The notes: a model not told the origin generated them from the letters alone. Positions 1-8,815 are shown, counted from the stretch's first letter. The stretch is DNA of 64,000 bases from Propionimicrobium sp. PCR01-08-3 (GCF_030286045.1 NZ_CP127390.1:310001-374000), one strand, 5' to 3'. Translations and numbers: made by a program.

Positions 1-370
1 TGGCAGGAAGTGAGGCGCAATCGCTGGCGCAGACATTCGCTGCACCACGCAGAAAGCCGTACGGCGACTCGGTCATCCGGGCCACGCGGACGCCGATCAG
101 GCGCGGTACCCGCCCGAGGTGGGCGTCCATGATCTGAGTGACGGGGTCCGGACGATTGTCGGCGGGATGCCAGAACCCGAGCGTCGAGCGCGGCACCTTC
201 ACCCGCAGCGACTTGCCGTAGGCGCGGGACTCGGCGCGGCTGGGGATCGGCTTGCGTACCGAGCGGAATGCCTCGGCATCGGTCAGCGTCTGCATCGACA
301 TGATCCGATGGTAGCCAGGGAGGCTGATCAGCGATAGAGAACGCCGCCGTGACCAGGCTGCTTCGGTCAT
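1..370 (-). CDS. DUF2252 family protein, N-terminal part (cut by window edge)
   Basis: Reading the minus strand from an ATG at 370 gives an open frame that runs off the window edge. It contains GKSLRVKVPRS, then PDPV and a stretch ending SPYGFLRGAA. This matches the DUF2252 N-terminal pattern (GKALRKxVPRS, RPDPV, SPFAFYRGAA) as I know it. DUF2252 proteins are uncharacterised and about 430-470 residues long; some resemble small-molecule kinases. Only about 123 residues are visible. An in-frame ATG at 301 would give a more usual N-terminus, because 51 residues precede GKSLR when the 370 start is used. Neither start has a clear ribosome binding site. The family is fairly secure; function is unknown. 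Confidence 0.72.
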   Translation of the reverse strand, partial: MTEAAWSRRRSLSLISLPGYHRIMSMQTLTDAEAFRSVRKPIPSRAESRAYGKSLRVKVPRSTLGFWHPADNRPDPVTQIMDAHLGRVPRLIGVRVARMTESPYGFLRGAANVCASDCASLPA

Positions 371-413
371 TGGGTTCGCTTTGGTTCGCATCGGGCACAA
401 GAACGAACCCAAT
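369..413. repeat. 10-bp perfect inverted repeat over the DUF2252 start
   Basis: ATTGGGTTCG (369-378) and CGAACCCAAT (404-413) are exact reverse complements 25 bases apart. The left arm overlaps the start codon at 370. It could be an operator or an mRNA hairpin controlling the DUF2252 gene. No T-run follows, so it is unlikely to be a terminator. Confidence 0.5.
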
Positions 414-607
414 AACGGTATGTCGGCGCGGTTGCAGTAGCGCTCGGGGCGTTGCGGGCAGACGTCAGGTGATCTGACACTGCGTCCATGGGACGAAGCC
501 GTCGCCTGCTCCGCCCGGGAAATCCCTCATTTGTTACGTGACTTTCCTCTAATAAGATGGCAGCGGCATCGCGGAAAGCGGTGTCGAAGGATGATCAGGA
601 GGCCCCG

Positions 608-1414
608 GTGCAGAGCAGTAATCCCGTTTTGACAGGCCGCAATTCGTTTACGTACTTCAACCCGAATCAGCAAGGCGGCTACGCCACCGACGCCTACGGG
701 TACCAGACCGCGAACGGCTACACCCCCCAGCCTCAGCAGGTGACCGGCCGGATGACCATCGATGATGTCATCACGAAGACCGCCATCTTGATGTTGACGC
801 TCGTCGCCGCCGCCGGCGTGTCATGGATCTTGCTGCCGGCAACCATGCTGTATCCGGTGGCGATCGCCGGCTCGCTGGTCGCCTTCGTGACCGTCTTCAT
901 CGTGTCGATGCGCCACAAGGTGTCGGTGCCAGGAGTCTTCGCCTATGCGATCATCGAGGGCCTGATGCTCGGCGCATGGAGCAAGATCTTCGAATCGCTT
1001 TACCCGGGTCTCGTATTGCAGGCCGTGATCGGCACCTTCATCGCGGCATTCGTCGTCTTGGGTGCCTACCAGTTCTTGGGCGCCAGAGTGCGCGGACGCA
1101 TCGCCAAGATCGTGACCGTTTCGATCATCGCCTACGCGGTGATGTCGCTGATCAACCTGATGCTGATCTTCGCCGGGGTGAATCTCGGCTGGGCAGCGAT
1201 CGGCGCCAGCGCCGGCCCGCTCTCCTGGATCTCGGCAGGGCTCGGCGTGGTGCTCGCCGCGGCCAGCCTGCTGATGGACTTCGACGCGATCGAGCAGGGT
1301 GTACGCACCGGCGCTCCTGATTCTGAGTCGTGGCGCGGCGCCTTCGGTCTGCTGGTCACCATGGTCTGGCTGTACACCACGCTGCTGCGGATCCTGAGCT
1401 TCTTCCGCAACTAG
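608..1414 (+). CDS. Bax inhibitor-1/YccA family membrane protein
   Basis: This is a polytopic membrane protein of the BI-1/TMBIM superfamily; actinobacterial members have a cytoplasmic N-tail and seven membrane segments and no settled function. The start is GTG 608, preceded five bases upstream by AGGAGG (597-602). It gives the N-terminus MQSSNPVLTGRNSF, which is typical of the family. The upstream ATG at 557 has no such site. After about 60 polar residues rich in Gln, Asn and Tyr, seven hydrophobic segments follow to the C-terminus, with the conserved LLMDFDAIE region between the sixth and seventh. Length (268 aa) is normal. It is a single gene followed by a strong terminator. Confidence 0.88.
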   Translation: MQSSNPVLTGRNSFTYFNPNQQGGYATDAYGYQTANGYTPQPQQVTGRMTIDDVITKTAILMLTLVAAAGVSWILLPATMLYPVAIAGSLVAFVTVFIVSMRHKVSVPGVFAYAIIEGLMLGAWSKIFESLYPGLVLQAVIGTFIAAFVVLGAYQFLGARVRGRIAKIVTVSIIAYAVMSLINLMLIFAGVNLGWAAIGASAGPLSWISAGLGVVLAAASLLMDFDAIEQGVRTGAPDSESWRGAFGLLVTMVWLYTTLLRILSFFRN

Positions 1415-1532
1415 GGCGTAGCGCCGCATCGCCGGTTTCGCCGATGGGACGCGGTAAGCGCCGCGCGGCGGAACTGAGATAAACCCTTTGCACGACATAG
1501 GCGGACGATCCGATACCGCCGATTACACCTTC

Positions 1533-1569
1533 ACCACCGACCCGGAGTCACCCCCGGGTCGGTGGTTTT
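1533..1569 (+). terminator. Rho-independent terminator after the BI-1 gene
   Basis: A 12-13 bp perfect stem (CCACCGACCCGG at 1534-1545, CCGGGTCGGTGG at 1554-1565) with an 8-base loop is followed by TTTT. It ends about 30 bases before the UvrA-like start. Confidence 0.85.
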
Positions 1570-1597
1570 GTATTTGACCCGCATTAGCCTGGAGGCC

Positions 1598-4417
1598 GTG
1601 AGCGAGACGAACACCCCAACCAGACGCAAAGAATCAGCCGACCCCAGTTTGCCAAGAAATGAGACAGGGCCTGAGCCGGTGATCGATTCCTCACAGGGCG
1701 ACCGTGTCGGAATGCCCTCGATTACTCATTTCGGAGCCAACCCGACGACCGACGGGGAGCGGGGATCGGCGGCCGAATTGCCTGATCGCATCCGGGTGCA
1801 CGGTGCTCACGTCAACAACTTGAAGAACGTCGATGTCGAGGTTCCGCTGCGGACCCTGGTCGGTATCGCCGGGGTTTCGGGCAGCGGCAAGTCGTCGCTG
1901 GCGCTCGGCGTGCTCTATGCCGAAGGTGCCCGCAGATATCTCGAAGCGTTGTCGACCTACACCAGGCGGCGCATGGCCCAGGCCCCCAGGGCCGCGGTCG
2001 AACTGGTCGAACATGTGCCCGCCGCGTTGGCGTTGCGGCAGCGTCCGGGAGTGCCCGGGGTGCGCTCGACGTTCGGCACCTCCAGCGAGTTGCTGAATGT
2101 GCTGCGGCTGATGTTTTCGCGCCTGGCATCCCATGTCTGCCCCAACGGGCACCATGTGCCGCCCACCATCAATGTGGCTGCGGAGCGTCCGATCAACTGT
2201 CCGGTCTGTGGCGCCGAGGTGAGTGCCCCCGGCGCGGAATCGCTCGCCTTCAACTCCGCCGGAGCCTGCCCGACCTGCGAGGGAACAGGGGTCGTGCGCA
2301 CCGTCAACGATGCCGCCCTGGTGCCGGATGCATCGCTGAGTTTGGACGACGGGGCGGTCGCGCCCTGGCAGATGTTCGGGTTCAACGTGCAACCCGATAT
2401 CGCCCGCGAATTCGGCGTGCGCACCGATGTTGCGTGGCGTGACCTCAGCGACTGGGAGCGTCAAATCGTGCTCGACGGTCCCGAGGAGAAGAAGCACATC
2501 ACGATCACCAGCAAGAAGGGCGTACACGAGCTCGACTTCACCTTCCGCAACGCCCGACTGACGGTCACCGAGGAGCTGAAACGGGCCGATAACGAGAAGC
2601 GGCTGAAACGCGTCTCCCGCTTCTTGAGCGAGGGAACCTGCCCCGATTGCGGCGGCACCCGATTGAGTGAGGCAGCGCGTGCTCCGCTGATCGGCGACCT
2701 TAACCTTGCCCAGGTCACGGCGTTCACCTTGGACGAGGTGCTGGCCTGGGCGCCCGGCGTGCCTCAGGCCTTGCCGGAAGAAATGCAGCAGATGGCGCGC
2801 GGCCTGGTCGATACGTTCGAGTCGATGGCCCGGCGGCTGGTTGAGCTGGGGCTCGGCTACCTGTCGCTCGACCGGGCCGGTTCGACGCTTTCCACCGGCG
2901 AACGGCAACGCGTCCAGTTGGCCAGGGCGGTTCGCAACCGGACGACGGGTGTGCTCTATGTGCTCGACGAGCCGTCGATCGGCCTGCACCCGGCCAATGT
3001 CGACGGATTGATCGGCGTGATGCGCGATCTGCTGGCCGACGGCAATTCGGTGGTCTTCGTCGACCACGATGTGCAGATTCTGCGCGAGGCCGGTTGGCTG
3101 ATCGAGATCGGCCCTGGGTCCGGCTACGAGGGCGGTCAGGTGATCGCCCAAGGGACGGTGGACGACCTGGTCGCCTCGCAAGTATCTTCTGATTCGAATA
3201 CTAAGCCCGGAGCCGACCCGAATGGAGGCACCGGCATCAGTCTCGACGCGGAGCACTACTCCGAATCCGAGTCGGATGCTGGAGCTGCAACGAACACGGG
3301 CACCCGGCTGGGCGGCCGCGGCTCCGGCTCGCGACTTGCTGGATTCTTGGCCGGGACCGAAGATGTCATCGTCCGGTCTCGCGCGAGCGCTGACCACGTC
3401 TTCGATCTCGGACGCATCAGGTTGAGCACCGATGCCGTGCATACCGTGCATCCGCTTGAGGTGAGCTTTCCTGTCGGCCGTCTCACCGCCATCACCGGGG
3501 TCTCCGGATCGGGCAAGACGACGATGATCCTGGAATCCCTGGTGCCGGCATTGGCGGCCAGATCGGATCGGGAAGATAGCGCACTTCCGCCGCATGTGCG
3601 TGCTCTCGACGCCGCGCCCGGCACCAAGGTGCATGTGGTGGACGCCACCCCGATCGGCATCAATGTGCGCTCCACCGTCGCCACCTACTCGGGGGTGATG
3701 GACGAGTTGCGCAAGGCGTATGCGGCAACGGATAAGGCCCGCAAGAAGGGGCTAACGACGTCCGATTTCTCGTACAACACGGGCTCGCTGGCCTGCCCCA
3801 GATGCCAGGGGACCGGCGAGATCTCGCTCGACGTGCAGTTCTTGCCCGACATCGACATTCCGTGCCCGGATTGTCATGGTTCCCGGTTCGCGCCCGCCGC
3901 AGACGAGTTCGTGATCGACGGCATCTCGTTGCCGGGGCTGCTCCGGTTGACCATCCGCGAAGCGATCGACGCCATCCCCGACATTGCCGGCGTGAGCCGC
4001 AGACTGCGCACCTTCGACGATCTCGGGCTCGGCTACCTGACGCTCGGCGAGGCGACCCCGGCGCTGTCGGGTGGCGAGGCGCAGCGCCTCAAACTGGTCA
4101 ATCAGCTGCATCGCAATCAAAGCGACGCCGTCTTCGTGCTCGACGAGCCGAGCGTGGGCCTGCATCCGCTCGACGTGCGCACCCTGCTGCAGGTGCTGCA
4201 GCGCCTGACCGACCGGGGAGCCACCGTGATCGTCATCGAGCACGATCTCGATGTGATCGCCAACGCCGACTACGTGATCGATATGGGGCCGGGCGGCGGA
4301 GCCGAGGGCGGCCGGATCGTCGCCTCCGGTACTCCCGAGCAGGTCATGGACGCCCCCGAATCGCTCACCGGACGCTACCTCGCCCGCCACCTGGGCAATC
4401 AGCGCAGCCGGATCTGA
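1598..4417 (+). CDS. UvrA2-like ABC ATPase (excinuclease A paralogue without UvrB-binding domain)
   Basis: This is a tandem-ABC ATPase of the UvrA family that binds damaged or drug-bound DNA. Cassette 1 has Walker A GVSGSGKSS (about residue 95), signature LSTGERQR and Walker B YVLDEPSIGLHP. Cassette 2 has GVSGSGKTT, LSGGEAQR and VFVLDEPSVGLHP. CxxC zinc modules (CPVCG, CPTCEG, CPDCGG, CPRCQG, CPDCHG) are present. Canonical UvrA carries about 115 residues of UvrB-binding domain between the first cassette and the zinc modules. Here that region is nearly absent, as in UvrA2 and DrrC drug-resistance paralogues. A Ser/Gly/Asn-rich insert lies between the cassettes (about residues 526-584). The start is GTG 1598, seven bases after a TAGCCT -10-like box; a longer reading from 1562 would begin inside the terminator. 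The 3' end overlaps the convergent NUDIX gene by 19 bp. Confidence 0.85.
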   Translation: MSETNTPTRRKESADPSLPRNETGPEPVIDSSQGDRVGMPSITHFGANPTTDGERGSAAELPDRIRVHGAHVNNLKNVDVEVPLRTLVGIAGVSGSGKSSLALGVLYAEGARRYLEALSTYTRRRMAQAPRAAVELVEHVPAALALRQRPGVPGVRSTFGTSSELLNVLRLMFSRLASHVCPNGHHVPPTINVAAERPINCPVCGAEVSAPGAESLAFNSAGACPTCEGTGVVRTVNDAALVPDASLSLDDGAVAPWQMFGFNVQPDIAREFGVRTDVAWRDLSDWERQIVLDGPEEKKHITITSKKGVHELDFTFRNARLTVTEELKRADNEKRLKRVSRFLSEGTCPDCGGTRLSEAARAPLIGDLNLAQVTAFTLDEVLAWAPGVPQALPEEMQQMARGLVDTFESMARRLVELGLGYLSLDRAGSTLSTGERQRVQLARAVRNRTTGVLYVLDEPSIGLHPANVDGLIGVMRDLLADGNSVVFVDHDVQILREAGWLIEIGPGSGYEGGQVIAQGTVDDLVASQVSSDSNTKPGADPNGGTGISLDAEHYSESESDAGAATNTGTRLGGRGSGSRLAGFLAGTEDVIVRSRASADHVFDLGRIRLSTDAVHTVHPLEVSFPVGRLTAITGVSGSGKTTMILESLVPALAARSDREDSALPPHVRALDAAPGTKVHVVDATPIGINVRSTVATYSGVMDELRKAYAATDKARKKGLTTSDFSYNTGSLACPRCQGTGEISLDVQFLPDIDIPCPDCHGSRFAPAADEFVIDGISLPGLLRLTIREAIDAIPDIAGVSRRLRTFDDLGLGYLTLGEATPALSGGEAQRLKLVNQLHRNQSDAVFVLDEPSVGLHPLDVRTLLQVLQRLTDRGATVIVIEHDLDVIANADYVIDMGPGGGAEGGRIVASGTPEQVMDAPESLTGRYLARHLGNQRSRI

Positions 4418-5094
4418 TCCAGGTGCCGGTCGAGCAGCGAGCGGGCACCCGAGGTCCACGGCAGCGCCCGCCAGCGGCGCACCGGAACCCAGCTTGCGGC
4501 CATCGTGGTGCCGCCGACGTCGAGTACCTCGGGGTCGGTCGGGTCGGGGCAGACAGCGGTGTAAATGATGCGCAACGCCTGAAAGTCCTCCAGCACGCCG
4601 GTGGGTGAGCGTCCGACCCAATGATCGGATTGCACATCGATCAGCCGCCTGATGCGAACCTGCTGCGAGCTCTCTTCGGTGATCTCGCGGACGACGCCCT
4701 CGCTGGGTGTCTCGCCCGCCTCCAGCCCGCCGCCGGGCAGCTGCCACAGCCCGGGGATGGCCGTCCGGTCGGAGCACTGGGTGCCGAGCACGCCACGCCG
4801 CGAACGGACGATGGCATACGCCGCGATCCGCTGATGGGGCACGGGACGTTCGCCGGGTGCGAGCTGCAACGCCGGGTCGAGTCCACGCGACTTCACCCGC
4901 GGCGCCCGCGAACCCTTCGTCCGCTTTCTGACTTGGGTCGTCAGCACGATCTGGTCATCATCGAGCCGGGCGCTCAACGGGCGCGTGAGCAAAAATCCGT
5001 GATGCCACAGCAGCATACGGGGGTCTTCGCCGTGGGCGAGGATCGCATTTACGGAGACCTCGGCACCAGGTGCCAGCACTCCTATGATCCTCAT
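4399..5094 (-). CDS. NUDIX hydrolase
   Basis: This is a NUDIX-fold pyrophosphohydrolase, 231 aa. The Nudix box is GGGLEAGETPSEGVVREITE followed by ES, which fits GX5EX7REUXEE except for S instead of G/U near its end. It lies at about residues 125-150. The substrate cannot be told; the roughly 75-residue N-terminal extension is not one I recognise. The ATG at 5094 lies six bases after CATGAT, consistent with a leaderless transcript. Its last codons overlap the end of the UvrA-like gene on the opposite strand. Confidence 0.82.
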   Translation of the reverse strand: MRIIGVLAPGAEVSVNAILAHGEDPRMLLWHHGFLLTRPLSARLDDDQIVLTTQVRKRTKGSRAPRVKSRGLDPALQLAPGERPVPHQRIAAYAIVRSRRGVLGTQCSDRTAIPGLWQLPGGGLEAGETPSEGVVREITEESSQQVRIRRLIDVQSDHWVGRSPTGVLEDFQALRIIYTAVCPDPTDPEVLDVGGTTMAASWVPVRRWRALPWTSGARSLLDRHLDQIRLR

Positions 5095-5125
5095 AGGCCC
5101 ATCATGGCATGACCCATCAAGTGGC

Positions 5126-6109
5126 TCACGACTCGATTTTCACCCCATCGAGGTCGGTGATCATCTGCTGCCCACCCGCGGCAACGGTGATCTGTGGAGC
5201 GGCGGCGTCATTGGGCTGATCGACGGTGATGGTGACGTCGGTGGCGTCCGGTTGCTCGAGTTGCACGGGCGCCGTGCGAATAAGTTGGGCGATGACCGCG
5301 GGGTCGATCAACGTCTGATCGAACTGCTGGTTCGAGGGCGTCTCGTGGCGCTGGGTCAAGAACATCGGCACCGTTGCGGTGCGGATCCGCCGCTCGACCA
5401 CGTCGGGTGTCGTCACCACATCGGCCCAGACCTGGTCGCCCACTCCGGCGGTGTTGCCGGCCGAGACGGTCACGCCCACCTGGAGCACGAGTAATCGCGT
5501 GTCATAGACATCGTCGAGACCCGCGGCAAGATCGGCGTCGTCGGTGAGATCGAGCCGGGGGATGGTCGCACCGTCACGATCGAAGAAGACGGTGGACGAT
5601 TCGGGGGTCGTGGTCACGGTCATCAGCACTTGGCCGTGGTCGTACTCGTTGATCTGCAGCTCTTGCTTCTCGTTCGATCCCGAAAGCAGAGCGGCTTCGG
5701 TGAACAGCGCCGCGATATCGGAGAGATCGAAGGTATTGGGGTCGAAGCTGGTCGCGGCCACCAGGTCGGTTCCGTCATCGCTCGGAGTGATCACGCCGTT
5801 CGACCAGACCATCGAACTCGGCCGATCGCCCGAACCGATGTAGGTCACCCGCGCCTGGGTGCGGCTGATCACTACCCGGACGATCGGTTCGCCGCCGGTC
5901 GCGTCCACCAGCTCGGAGACCACCTGCTGGGCCAACCCCGGCGAATAGAGATCGGATTCGGCCGCCAGCACCGAGGCAGACGCACTGGGCGTGGACGCCG
6001 CTGTTGTCGGCGACGACTGCGCCGTAGGGGAGGGCATGGCGCACGACGACAGCATCAAACATCCGGCCAGGGCGATGGCCGGCGCGAGAGTGAATCTGCG
6101 TGCCGTCAC
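5126..6109 (-). CDS. Putative secreted lipoprotein, function unknown
   Basis: This 327-aa protein has a lipoprotein signal: positively charged start (TARRF), hydrophobic core, lipobox LSSC with Cys at about residue 23. A Ser/Thr/Pro/Ala-rich linker follows (to about residue 50). The remainder is a globular, acidic domain that I do not recognise. It is likely anchored on the outer face of the membrane. The start is GTG 6109, seven bases after TAGCCT. It shares a 23-bp divergent spacer with the glycosylase gene. Confidence 0.7.
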   Translation of the reverse strand: MTARRFTLAPAIALAGCLMLSSCAMPSPTAQSSPTTAASTPSASASVLAAESDLYSPGLAQQVVSELVDATGGEPIVRVVISRTQARVTYIGSGDRPSSMVWSNGVITPSDDGTDLVAATSFDPNTFDLSDIAALFTEAALLSGSNEKQELQINEYDHGQVLMTVTTTPESSTVFFDRDGATIPRLDLTDDADLAAGLDDVYDTRLLVLQVGVTVSAGNTAGVGDQVWADVVTTPDVVERRIRTATVPMFLTQRHETPSNQQFDQTLIDPAVIAQLIRTAPVQLEQPDATDVTITVDQPNDAAAPQITVAAGGQQMITDLDGVKIES

Positions 6110-6132
6110 ATAGTGCAGGCTACCGTGGGTTT
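6110..6132. promoter_or_regulatory. Divergent promoters with nested -10 boxes (leaderless on both sides)
   Basis: The 23-bp spacer holds TAGCCT on the minus strand (6117-6122), 7 bases before the lipoprotein GTG. It also holds TACCGT on the plus strand (6121-6126), 6 bases before the glycosylase ATG. The two -10 boxes overlap by two bases, so both -35 regions must lie inside the opposite gene. Inferred from spacing only. Confidence 0.45.
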
Positions 6133-6858
6133 ATGTGCCCCATCGATCTCAGCCGCCGCGCGGACGAGGTTGCCCCCGCGCTGCTGGGAGCCGTCTTGCG
6201 GCGCGGGCCGGTAGCGATACGTCTCACCGAGGTCGAGGCCTATCTCGGCATGGACGACCCGGCTTCGCATGCCTACCGCGGCCCCCATGGCCGCGCGGCC
6301 ACCATGTTCGGCGAACCGGGCTGCCTCTACGTCTATCTCAGCTACGGCATTCATCTTGCGGCAAACCTGGTGTGCTCGCCGGCCGGCTCGGCATCGGCCG
6401 TGCTGCTGCGGTCGGGCGAGGTGATCGACGGGCTCGAACTGGCCTGCGAGCGACGCGGCTGGGATACGGCAGAATTGCCGCGTCCCATCTCGAAATTGGC
6501 CAGCGGGCCGGGAAACCTCGGCTCGGTGCTCGGTCTGACTCTTTCGGACGACGGCGCCAGGCTGGGCGCCGAATTCACCCTCGAACCTGGCCCGCACTCG
6601 CTACTTTCTGATTGCCACGGCTCGACCGGCAGCCGCGACCAAACAGATGCGGGCCCAGGTGGTTTCACTTCCTCGTCACAGCTCACGCGCAACCTTGATG
6701 GACAGAGTGAAACCACTAGTCACAGCGTCATGAAAGGGCCACGTACCGGTATCTCGAAGGCCCCTGATTGGCCTTTGCGCTACTGGCTTTCCGGAGAGAA
6801 GAGCGTCAGCCCGTACCGGCGCAGCGCGAAAGCGTCAAGGCCCGACATAAAAGCCTGA
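6133..6858 (+). CDS. 3-methyladenine (alkylpurine) DNA glycosylase, AAG/MPG family
   Basis: This is a base-excision repair glycosylase that removes N-alkylated purines. Family marks are LTEVEAYLG (catalytic Glu), DPASHAYRGPHGRAATMFG, CLYVYLSYGIH, GPGNLG and the C-terminal GPRTGISKAPDWPLRYW. Normal members are about 190-210 aa; this one is 241 aa. About 45 extra Ser/Thr-rich residues are inserted between EFTLEPG and GPRTGI (roughly residues 155-202). The DNA of the insert carries an 11-bp inverted repeat (6659-6669 / 6706-6716). Start ATG 6133 is six bases after TACCGT and fits the family N-terminus; an upstream ATG at 6100 overlaps the divergent gene. Confidence 0.86.
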   Translation: MCPIDLSRRADEVAPALLGAVLRRGPVAIRLTEVEAYLGMDDPASHAYRGPHGRAATMFGEPGCLYVYLSYGIHLAANLVCSPAGSASAVLLRSGEVIDGLELACERRGWDTAELPRPISKLASGPGNLGSVLGLTLSDDGARLGAEFTLEPGPHSLLSDCHGSTGSRDQTDAGPGGFTSSSQLTRNLDGQSETTSHSVMKGPRTGISKAPDWPLRYWLSGEKSVSPYRRSAKASRPDIKA

Positions 6859-6965
6859 GGCAATCGTGCAATCCCTACCCCTGGGCTGCTTGATGGCACT
6901 AAGGTAACTGCCAACCCGGACCAATCTCATACGGGATCACAACTCAACGAAGAAGTGAGAAGCCC

Positions 6966-7376
6966 ATGGAACAGACAAGTGAGGCCACTGCCGAGACCGA
7001 GGGTAAGACCGTGGTCGTGAGCCGGACGCTCAAGCAACCTGTGAAGGTTGTCTGGGATGTGCTCATGACCGACGATGGTGCCGAAGCCCTGCTGGGGCCG
7101 GGCGCGAAACTGGGAGCCAAGGGACATACGTGGCAGGCATATAGCGGACGCGGAGGCGTGATCCGCAGCTTCCATCCACTGGAGGAGATCCGCTTCTCGT
7201 ACCGTTCCAAAGATGACGCGAAACCATCGATGGTTACGCTCAATCTCAAGCCTGCGGGCGAAGGCGAAACCGAAATCGAGATCGAACACTCAAATCTCGG
7301 CCCGGATATCGACCGCGAGTGGGCAAAAGATCGCTGGTCGGCCGCGCTGGAGCGCATCGAAAGCGACGCTCTGTAG
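6966..7376 (+). CDS. SRPBCC/AHSA1-like domain protein
   Basis: This 136-aa protein has the START/AHSA1 fold pattern: an initial strand with LKQPVKVVWDVLMT, a central glycine-rich region and EIRFSYR, then alternating strands and a C-terminal helix with WSAALERIES. Such proteins bind small hydrophobic ligands or act as Hsp90-activator-like modules; the actual ligand is unknown. A purine-rich site (GAAGTGAGAAG) lies just before ATG 6966. It appears to be a single gene ended by the hairpin at 7464. Confidence 0.7.
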   Translation: MEQTSEATAETEGKTVVVSRTLKQPVKVVWDVLMTDDGAEALLGPGAKLGAKGHTWQAYSGRGGVIRSFHPLEEIRFSYRSKDDAKPSMVTLNLKPAGEGETEIEIEHSNLGPDIDREWAKDRWSAALERIESDAL

Positions 7377-7463
7377 TCAAGGATCCTCCCGGATTCAGGG
7401 ACCGCCGTTCGACGCGTCAGTTTCCTGCCAAGCGATAGCGGCCCTGCAGTAAATATCAGAATC

Positions 7464-7504
7464 GATGTCCCGATCACTGGCGCAAGCCAGGTGATCGGGA
7501 CATC
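7464..7504 (+). terminator. Long hairpin, probable terminator
   Basis: GATGTCCCGATCAC (7464-7477) pairs perfectly with GTGATCGGGACATC (7491-7504). Three further pairs lie toward the loop and TTGTGT follows. It separates the SRPBCC gene from the next gene. Confidence 0.65.
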
Positions 7505-7554
7505 TTGTGTTCGCCTCGATCGCCGAGGGCTGCGGCCGGGTAATGTCATCGTCC

Positions 7555-7956
7555 ATGATGCGCTTTTCGAAGAATCTGCTGCTCGTGCTCGGCGTGGTGG
7601 TTGCCATCGCGTTCGTGGCGTTGATGGTCTACGACGTCGTCCAGATCAATCAGCTGCATGCGGTTGCGATCGCTAATCGGAGCGCTGGATTCGCGAATCC
7701 TCGCAACTGGGTGATGCTGGGTGCCGCGCTCGGCTTGGTTGCGGGCCTGCTGTTGGGCCTGGGAATCGCGATGCCCAGCAAGAGCTTCAAGGCGCGCTAC
7801 GCCGAGATCCGCAAGCAGGAAGCGGGCGACTCAGCACGCGCCGAACTCGAAGACCAGTTCAATCAGGCCGACACGCACGTCGCTGATCCACGGGGAGCGA
7901 CCGATCTCGATCTGGACGCCGGGCAGCCCGCCAAGAAACAAGACCCTGAGATCTAG
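7555..7956 (+). CDS. Small membrane protein with two TM segments, function unknown
   Basis: A short basic start (MMRFSKN) leads into a hydrophobic segment (about residues 8-28). A polar loop containing NRSAGFANPRNW follows, then a second glycine/leucine-rich membrane segment. The tail is hydrophilic and charged (about 60 residues), rich in Asp, Gln and Lys and presumably cytoplasmic. I do not recognise a family. Start choice between ATG 7555, 7558 and an in-frame upstream ATG at 7543 is uncertain; no clear ribosome site is seen. Confidence 0.55.
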   Translation: MMRFSKNLLLVLGVVVAIAFVALMVYDVVQINQLHAVAIANRSAGFANPRNWVMLGAALGLVAGLLLGLGIAMPSKSFKARYAEIRKQEAGDSARAELEDQFNQADTHVADPRGATDLDLDAGQPAKKQDPEI

Positions 7957-7973
7957 ACCCGCAGGGTCACCGG

Positions 7974-8471
7974 CTATCGGGCGGTCTCGACTCCCCAACC
8001 CGGCATAACGGTGGCGTCCGGACGGTCGGACGAGCGAGTATCCGCTTCATCGTCATCATCATCGGTCGACGCGTCGGGAGTGGCCGACGAGGGAGTCGGG
8101 GTCGGCGTGGGACTGGGCGTCTCTTCGGGAGTCATCTCCTTTTGGGGCACGCCCAAAATGATGGGCTCGGGAGACCACCGTTCGCCTGTCGGTGTGGGCG
8201 TGGCATAGCTGGTGGCCGCCGACGCTTTCGTGTCGACGGGCTCGGCCGCTGCCGCCGAACTCGTCTGTGGGGCGCGCCCTATGGCGATCGTCAATGCGAC
8301 CAGCGCAACCACCAGCGCGACAGACCCGACGATCAGTGCCCCCACGAACCCACCACTGCCGTGGTGGGCCGACGTGTTCTTGCCGAAGAAGTTGAACAGC
8401 GGGAGACTGTCGCTGTTCCCCGTGGCCGATGGAAGAATCTCAGTGTTCTTCTCAGGTTTCTGGTCAGCCAT
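7974..8471 (-). CDS. Single-pass membrane protein with Thr-Pro and poly-Asp tail
   Basis: The ATG at 8471 is preceded by GGAGG six bases upstream, which fixes the start; a longer reading into the upstream region is not needed. The protein (165 aa) has a polar N-terminus (MADQKPEKNTEI) and one strong membrane segment (GALIVGSVALVVALVALTIA). Its outer part is rich in Ala/Thr/Pro (PTPTPTPS) and ends with an Asp cluster (STDDDDDEAD). This looks like an extracytoplasmic stalk. No enzyme domain is visible; function unknown. Confidence 0.6.
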   Translation of the reverse strand: MADQKPEKNTEILPSATGNSDSLPLFNFFGKNTSAHHGSGGFVGALIVGSVALVVALVALTIAIGRAPQTSSAAAAEPVDTKASAATSYATPTPTGERWSPEPIILGVPQKEMTPEETPSPTPTPTPSSATPDASTDDDDDEADTRSSDRPDATVMPGWGVETAR

Positions 8472-8815
8472 CACGCCTCCTTCCGGCATTCGCTCAAGGA
8501 AAAGCCCTGATCCAGCAGTGTTCGGACCCGGCCTTTCGCACGCTTCAAACACCAATCCTAAGGGATTCCTTAAAATCGGGCCAGCCCCCGGTCGGTCGGA
8601 GCCGGCCTGCCGTCCGCTCATAGGGATCGGACGAGACTCCGCAGCGGGGTACGGGCGGCGCCGGGCAAGGCGTGCGGCAGCACATGTCATAGCTGGTTGC
8701 GCAGGAGCCGAGGACCATCGGCGGCCGCCAACGCGCGCCGGCAATCAAGTGGCGTCCGATCGCAGCCCATCACCTTGGCTTTGACAGCACAGCCCAGGCG
8801 GAGTTGGCTTTGGGT
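8472..8815 (+). promoter_or_regulatory. Gene-free stretch ending in the dgoK promoter
   Basis: No coding frame is convincing here. At its 3' end TTGACA (8781-8786), a 17-base spacer and TTGGCT (8804-8809) form a sigma-70-type promoter. The ATG at 8816 begins six bases after the -10 box, so the transcript is probably leaderless and starts at or next to the ATG. The rest (8472-8780) shows nothing else I can support. Confidence 0.5.

Noticed and set aside
1691-3634. 647-codon open frame antisense to the UvrA-like gene
   Set aside because: High-GC shadow of a real gene; product is low-complexity, Arg/Gln/Gly-rich and matches no family, while the plus strand has full ABC motifs.
7464-7504. Hairpin considered as an operator
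   Set aside because: 17 paired bases with a short loop just before TTGTGT fit an RNA terminator better than a protein site.
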